Shown one piece after another: positions 37,810 through 47,304 of a DNA stretch of 64,000 bases. Source of the DNA: Streptomyces olivaceoviridis. GTDB taxonomy: Bacteria > Actinomycetota > Actinomycetes > Streptomycetales > Streptomycetaceae. The DNA is taken from assembly GCF_014650115.1 (NCBI RefSeq), contig NZ_BMUI01000007.1:310001-374000 (forward strand), in the 5' to 3' direction. The notes under the pieces were generated by a model, which had not been told where the DNA came from, searched no databases, and worked only from the letters and a program-made list of their open reading frames with translations. The position numbers and the translations under genes were made by a program. Within the stretch, counting starts at the first letter, position 1. Every line of letters starts with the position of its first letter.

Positions 37810-38271
37810 GGGAATACCTTCCCTTCCGTCTCCATCTTCTGTCGCGGGTCCCGTCAGGGAGGCGCGAGGTGGATGGCCGTCGCCGGGCTCGACAAGCGGG
37901 GTGCGGCGCGGTCTTCAGGTGTCACCGCAGCAAGACTGAAGGAACGACCTTTTCACCGGTCTCTCCATGGCCCACGCGGGGTCATTCGCGTGATCGGGTG
38001 CTGTGACCGGGAGGCTGGCAAGCCTGTGAGCGAAAGGCTCCGGGCGTGTCGTCGACTGCGGCCTTCGCCCAAAGAGCCTAGTCTCGCTTGCGCTGCACGG
38101 CATGTCGAGCGGAGGGCGGCAGAAGCGACCGGCGTTCTGCAAGCTGCCAGGCGCGTAGCAGGCAGCCCGGTGACAATGGGCGATATGCGGGCGGGATGAA
38201 ATGACCGCACAGTGAAATGCATGGTTGTGCGAGCGCGATGGGTGGACGAGGACTAGCAGAACCCGTGGCTG
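37810..38271. other. non-coding stretch
   Basis: About 460 bases between divergent genes. It holds the leader of the Gly-rich gene (AAGGGAAGG-type ribosome site) and nothing else I recognise. Confidence 0.4.
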
Positions 38272-39343
38272 GTGTCCATCCCGATTGCGCTGATCGTGCT
38301 GATCACGGTCGTCGACGTCCACTCCCCCACCAGCATCCACCTGGGGGCCGCTCCTGGTGATCGCTCCCGCCCTCGCGCCGTCCTTCGCCGGGCCGAGGAC
38401 CACCGCAGCGGTCGGTGCCCTCGCCGTCGCGGCCCAGGTCTTCATCGCTGTCCTGCACGGCGGGCTGACCACCAGCAACCATCTGGCCCGGATCGCCGCG
38501 CTGACCCTGCTGTCCGTGCTGATCGTGCTGTTCACCATGGTCCGCGAACGCCGCCGCCTGCTGGTCCGCCCGCAGTCGGTGGCCGAGGCCGCCCAGCGCG
38601 CCCTGCTGCGCCCGCTGCCGGAACGTATCGGAGCACTACAGATCGCCTGCCGCTATCTGGCCGCCGAGGAGGAGACCCAGATCGGCGGCGACCTCTACAC
38701 CGCCACCCGCGCCGACCACACCACCCGCCTGCTGATCGGGGACATACGCGGCAAAGGTCTGGCCGCGGTCGGTGAAGCCGCCCTCCTGCTCAGCGCCTTG
38801 CGCCTCACCGCCGCCGGCCACCCCAGCCTGCCCGGCCTCGCCACCACCCTGGACGACCACGTCCACCGCTACCTCACCGACTTCTCCGCCACCGACGACG
38901 AAACGGGCGAACACTTCATCACCGCCCTTCTCCTGGACCTGCCCGACGACGAGCCCCTCGCCCGTCTCACCAACTGCGGGCACCCGCCACCCCTGCCCCT
39001 GCGGCCGAGCCAAGAGCCCCTGCCGGTCGCCGCCGACGCGGCCCCGCCCCTGGGCGTCCGTCTCACCTCGGCCAACTCGCACACCGAGACCACCGTGCCC
39101 TTCGACACCGGAGACACCCTGTTGCTGTACACCGACGGCGTGATCGACGCCCGCGACACCTCCGGTGCCTTCTATCCGCTGGCCGAGCGCGTCGCCCGCT
39201 GGGCCCACTGCCCGCCGACCGCACTGGTCAAGCACCTGCGCCGCGACCTGCTCACTTACACCGGAGGCCACCTGGGCGACGACGCCGCCCTGATCGCGGT
39301 CCACCGCGCCGCGCACCTGCACAAGACACCGCACATGATCTGA
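38272..39343 (+). pseudogene. SpoIIE-type PP2C phosphatase with a membrane N-terminus, frameshifted
   Basis: The first piece (SIPIALIVLITVVDVHSPTS) is the start of a membrane domain; after GGGGG at 38343-38347 the frame is lost by one base, and the rest continues from LVIAPALAPSFAG through two more helices (VGALAVAAQVFIAVL, ALTLLSVLIVLFTMV) into the PP2C/SpoIIE domain: EEETQIGGDLYTA, LLIGDIRGKGLAAVGEA, LTNCGHPPPL, LLYTDGVIDAR, GDDAALIAV with metal-binding Asp residues kept. Removing one G from the run restores a continuous frame. Either a recent mutation or a sequencing error; a shorter membrane-anchored phosphatase could also start internally. It would dephosphorylate an STAS anti-sigma antagonist. 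Confidence 0.75.
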
Positions 39344-39457
39344 TCTGTCGGTCCGCCTGCCGCACGGCCAGCGTGGATTCGAAGCCGGGAAATCGTCTAC
39401 CCGGTGCAGAGTGCGGGAATGTGCCTCGACGGGTCCCACTGCACGGGAAGCCACGTC

Positions 39458-39720
39458 ATGGTGAGGAAATCCGAAGATCAGCAGCGCGGGCGTGACGAGA
39501 CGGCCGAGCAACGCGCGGACCGGATGTGGACCGACCTGCTGCACGAGGTTCGGGTGGCCCAGAGACCGGCGTGCAGATCCTGTTCGGCGTCCTGCTCGTC
39601 GCCGCGTTCCAGCCCGTCTTCACCGGCCTCGGCAACCTCGACCGTGCCTTCTACGTCGCCGCGGTCACCCTCGGCGCGGCCGGCGCCGGGGCCCTCAGAG
39701 GATCGTCGGTCGTGGCCGCC
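39458..39720 (+). pseudogene. DUF6328-like membrane protein, frameshifted and truncated
   Basis: MVRKSEDQQRGRDETAEQRADRMWTDLLHEVRVAQ is the family start (RDETPxQRADRxWTELLQEVRVAQT). At 39561 two extra bases (AG) shift the frame, which then continues TGVQILFGVLLVAAFQPVF and LDRAFYVAAVTLGAAGAGAL, the first two helices, before homology ends near 39720. The last half of the usual ~150-170 residues is gone. Confidence 0.75.
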
Positions 39721-40204
39721 TGCGCGGGCGGCTGGGATGCCGGTTGCGGGGGTGTGTAGCCCCGCGTAGAGAGGGAGTCCGCCTTTGGCGGGCAGTATGC
39801 GCTGGGCGGCGGCGATGGGCAGGGTGATCGCTGTCTGCGCGGCGTGAGCGACGCTGTCGAGCGGGATGGTGATCGTCCGTTTGTTGTGGATTTCAGAGCC
39901 AGTTCGCCTGCTGGGGTCGGAGGCACGGTGGCCAGGCACCACCATCGCTGGGCCGCCGGCCGGCGGCGGGGACGCCTTCGGTGGTGGCCGTGTCCGCAGG
40001 GGCCGTCGGCTCGCATTCGGTGCGGGCGTCGGTGGAAGGGCCGCGGACGCTGGAGCGGGGGTGGCGGGCGGCTGCGCGGGTGGGCGATGCCCTCTGCGGT
40101 GAGGTGGTCACGGTTGCCGAGGTGGTGCGGGATGCCGGCTCGGTCAGACGCCGCAGGCGGGTGTGGTCGCGGTCGGGCGGAGCCCCTATCGAAGTACGGG
40201 GTGA
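39721..40204. other. scrambled stretch with a possible minus-strand remnant
   Basis: On the minus strand, 39740-39905 reads TITIPLDSVAHAAQTAITLP-IAAAQRILPAKGGLPLYAGL, which looks protein-like, but I cannot name it and it has no start or clean end. The rest shows nothing. Confidence 0.3.
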
Positions 40205-40450
40205 CTCGAAGTGCCCGTCGCCGACGAGTAGAACTGGCTCAGACCACCCGCCGGACGGCGGCCCAGCCCGGCGGTCGTCCTACGGGGCCGGCGCGCGACC
40301 ACGTCGGGGGCCCCATACCCTCGGGGCCCGAGGACTGATGCGGCACCGCACGGGAGTCGGCAGACTGACGGCTTCGCCGTCCAGCCCGGCGGGAGGGCCG
40401 GGACGTCGGCGTGGACAACGACGTCGTCGGGCGTGGCGGGACGTGGGCAA
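40205..40450 (-). pseudogene. degenerate copy of the 3' end of the lipid-kinase gene
   Basis: Strong nucleotide similarity to 30010-30170, e.g. shared GCAGACTGACGGCTTCGCCG and TAGAACTGGCTCAGAC. The protein ATPDDVVVHADVPALP ... LDGEAVSLPTPVRCRISPRAPRVWGPR is recognisable with frame breaks against ATPDDIVVYADVPALPAGLDGEAVSL of the intact gene. Only the last ~55 codons and 3' flank remain. Confidence 0.8.
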
Positions 40451-40604
40451 GGCCGACCAGCATGAACGACATCGGCCGTCTTCACGGTGACCGGCGAGGA
40501 GTGAAACGTGCCGGACTTACCGGGTCTGCCGAAAGCCGTCGATCATGTGGCTGCGACCTGCTGGGGGACTGTAAATCGTTCGGCGGACCCATGGGCTGCG
40601 TACG

Positions 40605-41330
40605 TCAGCGCTCCAGGCGGTAGCCGTGTCCCCTGAGCGTGGTGATGCGGGGCAGATGTGCCGGGCGTGGGACTGTTTGAGCGGTTTCGGTGAGGCGGCG
40701 ACGCAGGCTGGCCATGGTGACATCGAGGGTTTTTGTGGAGCCGAACCAGTTCTCGTCCCAGACCTCGGCCATCAGGGTCTCACGGGAGACGGCTTGCCCT
40801 GCGTGGCGTCCAAGGAGGGCGAGCAGTTCGAACTCTTTCGGGCGGAGCGGGACGTCGATGCCGTGCAGGGAGCAGCGGCGGGCCCCGGCATCGACGACGA
40901 GATCGCCGAGGCGGAGCGGCCTCGCGGGAGCAGTGCCGGTGCGGCGGCGCAGGTGGGCACGGAGCCGGGCGAGCAGGACGGTGAGGCTGAAGGGTTTGAC
41001 GAGGTAGTCGTCTGCGCCCGCGTCGAGGCCGGCGATGACGTCGATGTCGTCGGTGCGTGCGGTGAGGATGACGATGAGCAGGTCGGGGTAGCGGGTCCGC
41101 AGGGCGCGAGCGAGCTCCACGCCGTCGAGGTCGGGCAGGCCGAGGTCCAGGAGCACGGCGTTGTAGGGGGTGCGGACGGCCTCGGTCAGGGCAGAAGCGC
41201 CCGTGCGGCTCCAGGTGGGGGCGTAGCCGTTGCTGCGCAGACCGGCTTCCAGATGACGTCCGATGGTGTCGTCGTCCTCGACGACGAGGACGCGCAGGCG
41301 GCTGCGGTCCGGTGCGACAGTCGTGCCCAT
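40605..41330 (-). CDS. OmpR/PhoB-family response regulator
   Basis: 241 residues. Receiver: LRVLVVEDDDTIGRHLE, phospho-Asp in AVLLDLGLPDLDG, Thr in VILTART, Lys in YLVKPFSLTVL. Winged-helix DNA-binding domain follows: LRPKEFELLALLGRHAGQAV, TKTLDVTMASLRRRL, ITTLRGHGYRLER. No histidine kinase sits beside it. The nearest ABC operon ends about 1.1 kb away, and the kinase at 56414, or the dead kinase start at 47.3 kb, may be its separated partner. Confidence 0.92.
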   Translation of the reverse strand: MGTTVAPDRSRLRVLVVEDDDTIGRHLEAGLRSNGYAPTWSRTGASALTEAVRTPYNAVLLDLGLPDLDGVELARALRTRYPDLLIVILTARTDDIDVIAGLDAGADDYLVKPFSLTVLLARLRAHLRRRTGTAPARPLRLGDLVVDAGARRCSLHGIDVPLRPKEFELLALLGRHAGQAVSRETLMAEVWDENWFGSTKTLDVTMASLRRRLTETAQTVPRPAHLPRITTLRGHGYRLER

Positions 41331-41581
41331 GGCCGACAGCGTAGACAGGTTGCTCCGCGCATGCTGGTCAGCGGAGCAGGCACGGCGGGAACAGCGACTG
41401 CGGTCCGCCGGAGGATGCCTCCTTCGCGCCCACGCGATGTCGAACAGGCCCCCCGATCGGGCAGACGATCAGCGGGCCGCTTGCGTGGCTGCCAACCCGA
41501 TGCCACGGTCTGCCGGTCCGCTCCGGCGAGCAGCCGACAAGGCCCGCCCATCGGGTGGCGATCCGGCGACATCCTTCTCGA

Positions 41582-42022
41582 TCACCCCCGCACCGGAAAG
41601 GCGGTGGACCTGCTCGGTGTTCGGCTCGCCCGCCTTGACCGCCGGCGGCCGAGCGGGACCGGAGCCCCTCCGGGAGCCCGTGCTGCGACCTGTCCGCCGT
41701 CAGGCGTGTGCTGGGCGAAGGCGGAGACCAGGGTCTGCATGACGTCCGCTATCAGGGCGTCGGCCCGGTGCACGGCCTCGCGGTGGTCGTCGACGAACCT
41801 GTTCCGGATGTCCTGCCAACGGTCGCGGAGGCCGCGCTCCTCGTCGTCCGTCAGCAGGTACGGAACCTCCTCGTCCGAGGTGCCGGAAACCCCTGACGTC
41901 GCGGCGTCGCCCCAGGCTTCGGTATCGGTCGCACCGGCGGCCGGCTCGCTCGGCCCCCGTCGGCTCGCGAGGTCGTCGGTGGACAGCCCGGACGTGCGGC
42001 CCGGTTGCTCATTGCTGTGCAC
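41582..42022 (-). CDS. uncharacterised acidic helical protein
   Basis: About 146 residues from the GTG with GGGAGG upstream. The core LLTDDEERGLRDRWQDIRNRFVDDHREAVHRADALIADVMQTLVSAFAQH belongs to a family I know only as short Streptomyces hypotheticals (consensus W-x-x-IQ-x-FVD-P--AV--AD-L-). The expected C-terminal helix is replaced by an Arg/Ser-rich tail, so the gene may be frameshifted after about residue 105. Its start overlaps the preceding related remnant by 14 bases. Confidence 0.55.
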   Translation of the reverse strand: MHSNEQPGRTSGLSTDDLASRRGPSEPAAGATDTEAWGDAATSGVSGTSDEEVPYLLTDDEERGLRDRWQDIRNRFVDDHREAVHRADALIADVMQTLVSAFAQHTPDGGQVAARAPGGAPVPLGRRRSRRASRTPSRSTAFPVRG

Positions 42023-42422
42023 GCTGTTCCTCCCTGCGGAGTCGATCGGCGTCAGCAGCGGGAGCGCCGCGCCCGGCCGCCGCCACGGAGAGCAACTCGT
42101 CGAACAGGGCGCGGTAGTGCACCCTGGCCCCCGCAGCTGCTCCGTCGCGTCCTCGGGCCGGGCGACGAACTCCTCCTGGACACTGGTCCGCTCCCTCGTA
42201 TGACGGTCCTGGGAGACCGGGGGCAGCGGTGTGGTCTCCAGTGCGTCGTGTCGCCGCTCGCGAGCCCTCGGCTCGCGCTCGGCGGCGAGCCGGCTGTCGG
42301 ATCCCTCAACCGTCCGGTCGTACTGCGGACCGAACCGCTCACGCAGGTGCCGGCGCCGCGTCAGCACTGACGCCGCCACAGCGGCCAGAGCGCACAGTGC
42401 GACGTCCAGCCCGTCCCGGTTC
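42009..42422 (-). pseudogene. remnant of a membrane-anchored relative of the next gene
   Basis: Starts LDVALCALAAVAASVLTRRRHLRERFGPQYDRTVEGSDSR, followed by REPRARERRHDALETTPLPP and TSVQEEFVARPEDA, then changes frame to HYRALFDELLSVAAAGRG and a stop. Full-length relatives have about 75 more residues (AD-LV-ELM--RGYP---FE-...LVH-Y) between these parts. So the gene lost its centre and its frame. It begins at the FtsX stop, suggesting it was the operon's last cistron together with 41582. Confidence 0.7.
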
Positions 42423-45072
42423 AAAGGTCGCGGAGTTCCTCCACTGCGGGGCGTCGGGCTCCGCGGATGCCGTTCAGAGCTGCCGCCAGTACCGCGAGCA
42501 GAGCGGCGGTCGCGGTGACCACGAGGTAGAGGCCGGGCACGGCCAGGGTGGCGGGCGGTGGGTCGAAGACGCCTGTGAGGACCTTGACCAGCATCTCGGA
42601 CAGCGCCCAGCCGATCAGCGCGCCTCCGGCCAGGCCGGTCACGGCCAGGAGCAGGGCCTCGGTGAGGACCATGCCGCGCAGTTGCCGGGTGCGTGCGCCG
42701 AGGACCGTGGCGATGGCGAAGGTGCGGCGCCGTTCGGCGAGGCCGAGAGCGAGGACGAGCCCGCCGGCCCCGGCCGCGAGCAGGACGGCGAAGGACAACT
42801 CGATGCGGGTCAGGCCAGCGAGGTCGACCGAGGTGAGGCTGGTGCCGACCGTGCCGCGGGTCTGGGTGAGGTCGGTGACGGTGGCGCTGGTGCCGAGCCT
42901 CGCCCGCAGCTGGGTGGCGATCTGCTTCTGGTGGGTGCCGCCGGTGTCGAGGAGGAAGGCGCCGACCGCGTCGCTGCCGGTCGTCTTGGCTATGTAGGAG
43001 GCGTTGGCGACGAAGAAGCTGTCCTTGGGGGCGGTGGGGAACTCCTTGACGATGCCGGCGTAGTGGAAGGGGACCGTGCGCAGGGCCTTGGTGCGGGCGT
43101 CCTGGATGCGCAGGTTGACGGTGTCGCCGGGGGTGAGCTGGAAGTCGTTGACGGTCTCGGCACTGACCAGCAGGTTGTCCGGGCGCTGGGCCAGCTTGCG
43201 CATGAGTTGCTGCGCGGTGCCGCCGGCGAAGTAGGCGTCCTGGAGGGAGGTGGCCTGCGTGATGGTGCCGGGGCTGACGCCGTACAGGTCCTGTAGGTCG
43301 GGGCCGACGTAGGCGAAGCGGTGCTGGAGCGGTTCGACGTGCCGGACGCCGGAGACCTTCAGCGAGTCGGCCTTGGTGGGCGGCACCTGGGCGCCGGGTG
43401 GTTCGGTGACGGTGACGTCGGCTCCGTTGGTCAGCCGGGCGTCCACCTCGGCCTGCTGCTGGTAGGTGGCGTTGAAGACGGCCGTGGACACCGCGAAGGA
43501 CACGGCGAGGGCGAGCAGCACCACGGAGCGGGCGAGCGGGCGGCGTTGCCGCGCGAGGGTGGCGGCCGTGGTGCCCGCGAGGTTGGCGGTCAGGGGGCGG
43601 GCCAGCCGGGCGAGGGCGGGGCGGCCGTGGGCCAGGGCCAGCAGCGTCAGGCGCCACAGCAGGAGGGCGGCGCCGGCCCACAGCAGGGCAGGGCCCAGGA
43701 AGGCCCAGTACGACACGGAGATGCTGGGCACGCCCTCCGGGGCGAGGACCAGGGCGTACTGGTTGCCGGAGGAGGCCCGGAAGACCAGCCACGAGCCGAC
43801 CAGAAGGGCGAAGTCCAGACCGTACCGGGCCCACCAGGGGTTGCGGGTGCCGCGCGCGCCGGACTCTTTGCGGGTCTCTGCGACGGTCACCGTGCGCAGG
43901 TCGCGCTGGGCGGGGACGAGGACGGCGCCAGTGGCCACGGCGGCACCGAGGACGAAGGCGGTGCCGTACCAGACCAGCCAGGTGCCGGCGCCCGTCCCGA
44001 AAGAGGCGGTGCCGAAGGCGAGACGCCCGGTCAGTGCGGCGATGCCCAGTCCGGCCAGGCCGCCGAGCAGGCCGATCAGCGTCGCCTCCAGGCCGGCGAG
44101 GGCGGTGATCTGGCCAGGGCGCAGACCGCGCAGCCGTAGCAGCCCCTGTTCCTGGCGGCGTCGCTCGCCCCCGGCGGAGGCGACCGCGACGGTCAGCGCG
44201 CCGGCCAGGACCGCGCCGGGGACACCGAGGAAGAGGAAGAGGATCTGGGCGTACAGGGCGTCCTGGCGGGCGGAGTCGAGGGCGGCGCCGACGTTGTTGC
44301 CGACGAGCGCGGTGCCGGCGGAGCGGGCCTCCAGGTTGTGGGCGGCACCGGTGACCGCTGTGTACGCTGCGGCCGGGTCGGAGGGCAGGCGCGCGGTGTC
44401 GCGGGCGACGTGGATCTGGGTGGTCGTACCGGTGGATCCCTGAGTGAGGGCGGCGAACTGCGCGGCGGGCAGCAGGACGACGTTGTCCGGGGGTGCCGTC
44501 GGCTGGGACTGGCTGGGGGCACCGACCGTCTGGAAGAGCGCGTCGGCCTGGGGCAGGTCCACCACGCCGTCGACCTTCACCTGGCGCGTTCCGGCGCCGG
44601 GCAGCTGGATGCCGATGGTGTCACCGGGAGCGGCGTGCAGGTTGGATGCGGTCTGCTGAGCCAGCAGGACACCGGTGGATGAGCCGGAGAGTGTGCGGAT
44701 CACGTCGGGGAACCGGCCGCGGTAGCCGTCGGGCAGGCCGAGCGCCATGCCGGGGCCGGTGGTCTGGGTACTGTCCTGCACGCGGGCGGAGAAGCCTGCG
44801 GTGCGGGCGTAGCCGACCGGGAGCGCGGCCCGGGTGCCGGGGACCTTGCGCACCAGCGACAGCACCGCGTTCGGGTCGGCGCCGGGCTGCGCCTGGACCT
44901 GCCAGTCGACGGCGACCGAGCGTAGGGCGCGCTGGGTCATGGTCGCCTTCGACGCGGTGAGGAAGGAGCCGAGCGCGGCGACCAGCGCGACCGCGAGCGC
45001 GATCCCGGCCAGGGCAGCGAGCAACCGTCCGGTGCGATGACGGGCCAGGCCACGGGCCCAGGCGGTGATCAT
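42421..45072 (-). CDS. ABC transporter permease, FtsX/MacB type
   Basis: 883 residues. An N-terminal helix (LLAALAGIALAVALVAALGSFL) and large extracellular domain, then two FtsX-type blocks of three helices (about 280-420 and 745-870: LFLGVPGAVLAGALTVAVASA, RTFAIATVLGARTRQLRGMVLTEALLLAV...) and further helices between 430 and 545. A second periplasmic-like domain (ARLTNGADVTVTEPPGAQVP, TQATSLQDAYFAGG) lies between. The duplicated layout is typical of single-subunit permeases working with MacB-like ATPases, usually exporting lipoproteins, peptides or antibiotics. Confidence 0.88.
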   Translation of the reverse strand: MITAWARGLARHRTGRLLAALAGIALAVALVAALGSFLTASKATMTQRALRSVAVDWQVQAQPGADPNAVLSLVRKVPGTRAALPVGYARTAGFSARVQDSTQTTGPGMALGLPDGYRGRFPDVIRTLSGSSTGVLLAQQTASNLHAAPGDTIGIQLPGAGTRQVKVDGVVDLPQADALFQTVGAPSQSQPTAPPDNVVLLPAAQFAALTQGSTGTTTQIHVARDTARLPSDPAAAYTAVTGAAHNLEARSAGTALVGNNVGAALDSARQDALYAQILFLFLGVPGAVLAGALTVAVASAGGERRRQEQGLLRLRGLRPGQITALAGLEATLIGLLGGLAGLGIAALTGRLAFGTASFGTGAGTWLVWYGTAFVLGAAVATGAVLVPAQRDLRTVTVAETRKESGARGTRNPWWARYGLDFALLVGSWLVFRASSGNQYALVLAPEGVPSISVSYWAFLGPALLWAGAALLLWRLTLLALAHGRPALARLARPLTANLAGTTAATLARQRRPLARSVVLLALAVSFAVSTAVFNATYQQQAEVDARLTNGADVTVTEPPGAQVPPTKADSLKVSGVRHVEPLQHRFAYVGPDLQDLYGVSPGTITQATSLQDAYFAGGTAQQLMRKLAQRPDNLLVSAETVNDFQLTPGDTVNLRIQDARTKALRTVPFHYAGIVKEFPTAPKDSFFVANASYIAKTTGSDAVGAFLLDTGGTHQKQIATQLRARLGTSATVTDLTQTRGTVGTSLTSVDLAGLTRIELSFAVLLAAGAGGLVLALGLAERRRTFAIATVLGARTRQLRGMVLTEALLLAVTGLAGGALIGWALSEMLVKVLTGVFDPPPATLAVPGLYLVVTATAALLAVLAAALNGIRGARRPAVEELRDL

Positions 45073-45139
45073 GGCGCCTCCCCAGGTGCCGGCCGCTGTC
45101 CGTCGTGATGGCGCGCGAGTCCCCGCGCCCGGGTGGTGG

Positions 45140-45802
45140 TCACGGCACCTCCTCAGGTGCGAGCAGCCGGCCGTCGCGCATGGTGCGGCGGATGGTGAAC
45201 CGGGCGGCGATGGCGGGGTCGTGGGTGGTGACGACGAGGGCCGCGCCCGTGTGATCGGCGGCCGTGAGCAGGGCGTCCAGCACCCGGGCGCCGGTGGTGT
45301 GGTCGAGGCGGCCGGTCGGCTCGTCGGCGAGGATCAGGCGCGGCGCCTGGGCCAGGACCCGGGCGGCGGCCACGCGCTGGGCCTGGCCGCCGGAGATCTC
45401 CTCGGGCAGCCGGTCGGCCAGGTCGGCCGCGTCCACCAGGGCGAGCGCGGCGAGGGCGGCCTCCCGCGCCTCGTGTTCGGGGCGGTCGGCGAGGACCAGG
45501 GGCAGGGCGGTGTTCTCGGCCACGCTCAGGGCGGGGATCAGGCTGTCGCCCTGGAAGACCAGGCCGATGCCGTAGGGACCCAGTGACTCGGCCCGGCTGA
45601 CGGTGCCGCTGGTGGGCCGTTCCAGCCCCGCCAGCAGGTGCAGCAGCGAACTCTTCCCCGACCCGGAGGGGCCGACGACCGCGAGCCGGTCACCGGGCCT
45701 GATCTCCAGGTCGGCTCCGTGCACGGCCACGACGGCCTGTGGGCCACTGCCGAAGGTGAGGGCCGCGTCGCGGCAGACGACGAGCGGCTCATCCGGCGGC
45801 AT
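45140..45802 (-). CDS. ABC transporter ATPase
   Basis: 220 residues. Walker A GPSGSGKSSLL, Q-loop VFQGDSLIP, signature EEISGGQAQRVAAARVLAQ, Walker B LILADEPTGRLD and switch His in VVTTHDPAIA. MacB/LolD type. Start ATG (MPPDEPLVV) overlaps the upstream ATPase by 14 bases. Pairs with the FtsX-type permease 67 bases downstream. Confidence 0.9.
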   Translation of the reverse strand: MPPDEPLVVCRDAALTFGSGPQAVVAVHGADLEIRPGDRLAVVGPSGSGKSSLLHLLAGLERPTSGTVSRAESLGPYGIGLVFQGDSLIPALSVAENTALPLVLADRPEHEAREAALAALALVDAADLADRLPEEISGGQAQRVAAARVLAQAPRLILADEPTGRLDHTTGARVLDALLTAADHTGAALVVTTHDPAIAARFTIRRTMRDGRLLAPEEVP

Positions 45803-46517
45803 CCTGGGCCTCCTGCCGCTCCGGCTCGGGCTGCGCCGAGGCACCGACCGTCCTTCCGTCTTCGAGACCGATGACCCGGTCGGCGACGCGTACGGCTTCC
45901 GCGCTATGGGTGACGATGAGTACCGCGCACCCCCGGGCAGCCCGCTCGTGCAGCAGTGTGAGGATGATCTGCTCTGTCGCGCCGTCCAGTTCGCCGGTCG
46001 GTTCGTCGGCCAGCAGGACGTCGGGGGAGTTGGCGAGTGCGACGGCCAGCCCGGCGCGGGCCAGTTCACCACCGGACAGCTGCCGGGGCAGGGCGTGAGT
46101 CCGTCCGGAGAGGCCCACCTGGTCGAGCAGCTCCTGCCCGGAGACGGCGGGTCTTCCCGCGGCGGCGCGCTGGGCGAGGCGGATGTTGTCGCGGATGCTC
46201 ATGTGGGGCAGCAGGTTGCGGGTCTGGAGCAGCACGCCGATGTGCCGGGCGCGCAGCCGGGCCCGCTCGGTCTCGGGCCGGTGGCTGATCCGTACGCCGT
46301 CCACGCGGACCTCGCCGCCGGAGGGCTCGTCGAGTCCGGCGAGACACCCGAGGAGGGTCGACTTGCCGGATCCCGAGGGCCCCACGACCGCGACCGTCTC
46401 GCCTCGGCCCACCCGCAGCGACACCCCGCGCAGCGCGAGCGTCTCCTCCTCGCCGGCCCGGTAGAAGCGGTACAGCTCGCGGGCGGTGAGGACCGCTTCG
46501 TCCACCACGGTGGTCAC
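45789..46517 (-). CDS. ABC transporter ATPase
   Basis: About 242 residues from the GTG (VTTVVDEAVLTARELYRFYR), which overlaps the lipoprotein stop as GTGA. Walker A GPSGSGKSTLLGCLAGL, Q-loop VLLQTRNLLPH, signature RQLSGGELARAGLAVALA, Walker B VLLADEPTGELD, switch VTHSAEAV. Two distinct ATPases in one operon suggest a heterodimer with the single duplicated permease. Confidence 0.9.
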   Translation of the reverse strand: MTTVVDEAVLTARELYRFYRAGEEETLALRGVSLRVGRGETVAVVGPSGSGKSTLLGCLAGLDEPSGGEVRVDGVRISHRPETERARLRARHIGVLLQTRNLLPHMSIRDNIRLAQRAAAGRPAVSGQELLDQVGLSGRTHALPRQLSGGELARAGLAVALANSPDVLLADEPTGELDGATEQIILTLLHERAARGCAVLIVTHSAEAVRVADRVIGLEDGRTVGASAQPEPERQEAQDAAG

Positions 46518-47158
46518 TTCCAGGCCACGGAGTCGCTGATGATGCGCCACGGGTCGACGTTGTCCGCGTTGACCGGGCCGGACAGGGTCAGGTCCACCTC
46601 ATGGCCGGACCTGTAGAAGGCGTACCGCTCGAACGCGTCGCGCACGACCTTGCCGGTGACCGAATCCTTCGCCGAGTCTCCCTGGTAGGTCAGCAGGACG
46701 ACGCGGCCGGAGTGCCGGGTCACCTCCGACACCTTCGGTGCGGCAAATCTCGGCACCTGCGTGCGCAGCTGCGGGACCACCGCGTTGGTGACCGAGCCGA
46801 CCGTGGGAGCCTTGGAAGCGGAGACCGCCGTGATCCTGACGGTGTTCAGCTTGTCCGTGAACACCGTCGTGCCGCCCTGGTCGGTACGGGCCCACCCCTC
46901 GGGCACCTTCACGGTGAAGCCGGTGAAGGACCCGCCGGTCGGCCGGTAGACGACATACGCCTGGTTGTCGGGGATGTCGCCGGGCGGATTCGACTCGGTA
47001 GGCGCCGCGTTGTTCCGCGCGGCGCCGCTGGACGAGGAAGCCGACGGCTTTGCGGCCGAACCGGAACCGGAGTGCGAACCGGAGCCCGAACAGCCCACGG
47101 TCACCGTCGCGACGAGCGTCAGTCCCACGGCGGCGGACATCCGTGCGTGTGCTGCCAT
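46514..47158 (-). CDS. lipoprotein, first gene of the ABC operon
   Basis: 214 residues. Lipoprotein signal MAAHARMSAAVGLTLVATVT with lipobox VTVGCSG, a Ser/Gly spacer, then a globular domain: YVVYRPTGGSFTGFTVKVPEGWARTD, TVFTDKLNTVRITAVSAS, VTRHSGRVVLLTYQGDSAKD, FERYAFYRSGHEVDLTLSGP. The shape recalls PsbP-like or substrate-capturing lipoproteins. Start ATG with GGAGG 8 bases upstream. Probably the extracellular partner of the transporter encoded downstream. Confidence 0.8.
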   Translation of the reverse strand: MAAHARMSAAVGLTLVATVTVGCSGSGSHSGSGSAAKPSASSSSGAARNNAAPTESNPPGDIPDNQAYVVYRPTGGSFTGFTVKVPEGWARTDQGGTTVFTDKLNTVRITAVSASKAPTVGSVTNAVVPQLRTQVPRFAAPKVSEVTRHSGRVVLLTYQGDSAKDSVTGKVVRDAFERYAFYRSGHEVDLTLSGPVNADNVDPWRIISDSVAWK

Positions 47159-47304
47159 CACCACTGCCTCCAGGCATTCCCGGGCCGGACGGTCATGGCA
47201 CCCACGCTAGGAAGCAGTGGGTTAACGCCTTGCTCGCCAAGGGTTAGACGACGGCAAAAGTCCGTGCCCATCCCGTCCCGGCTGGTGGGCGGCCCTCGTG
47301 CTGA

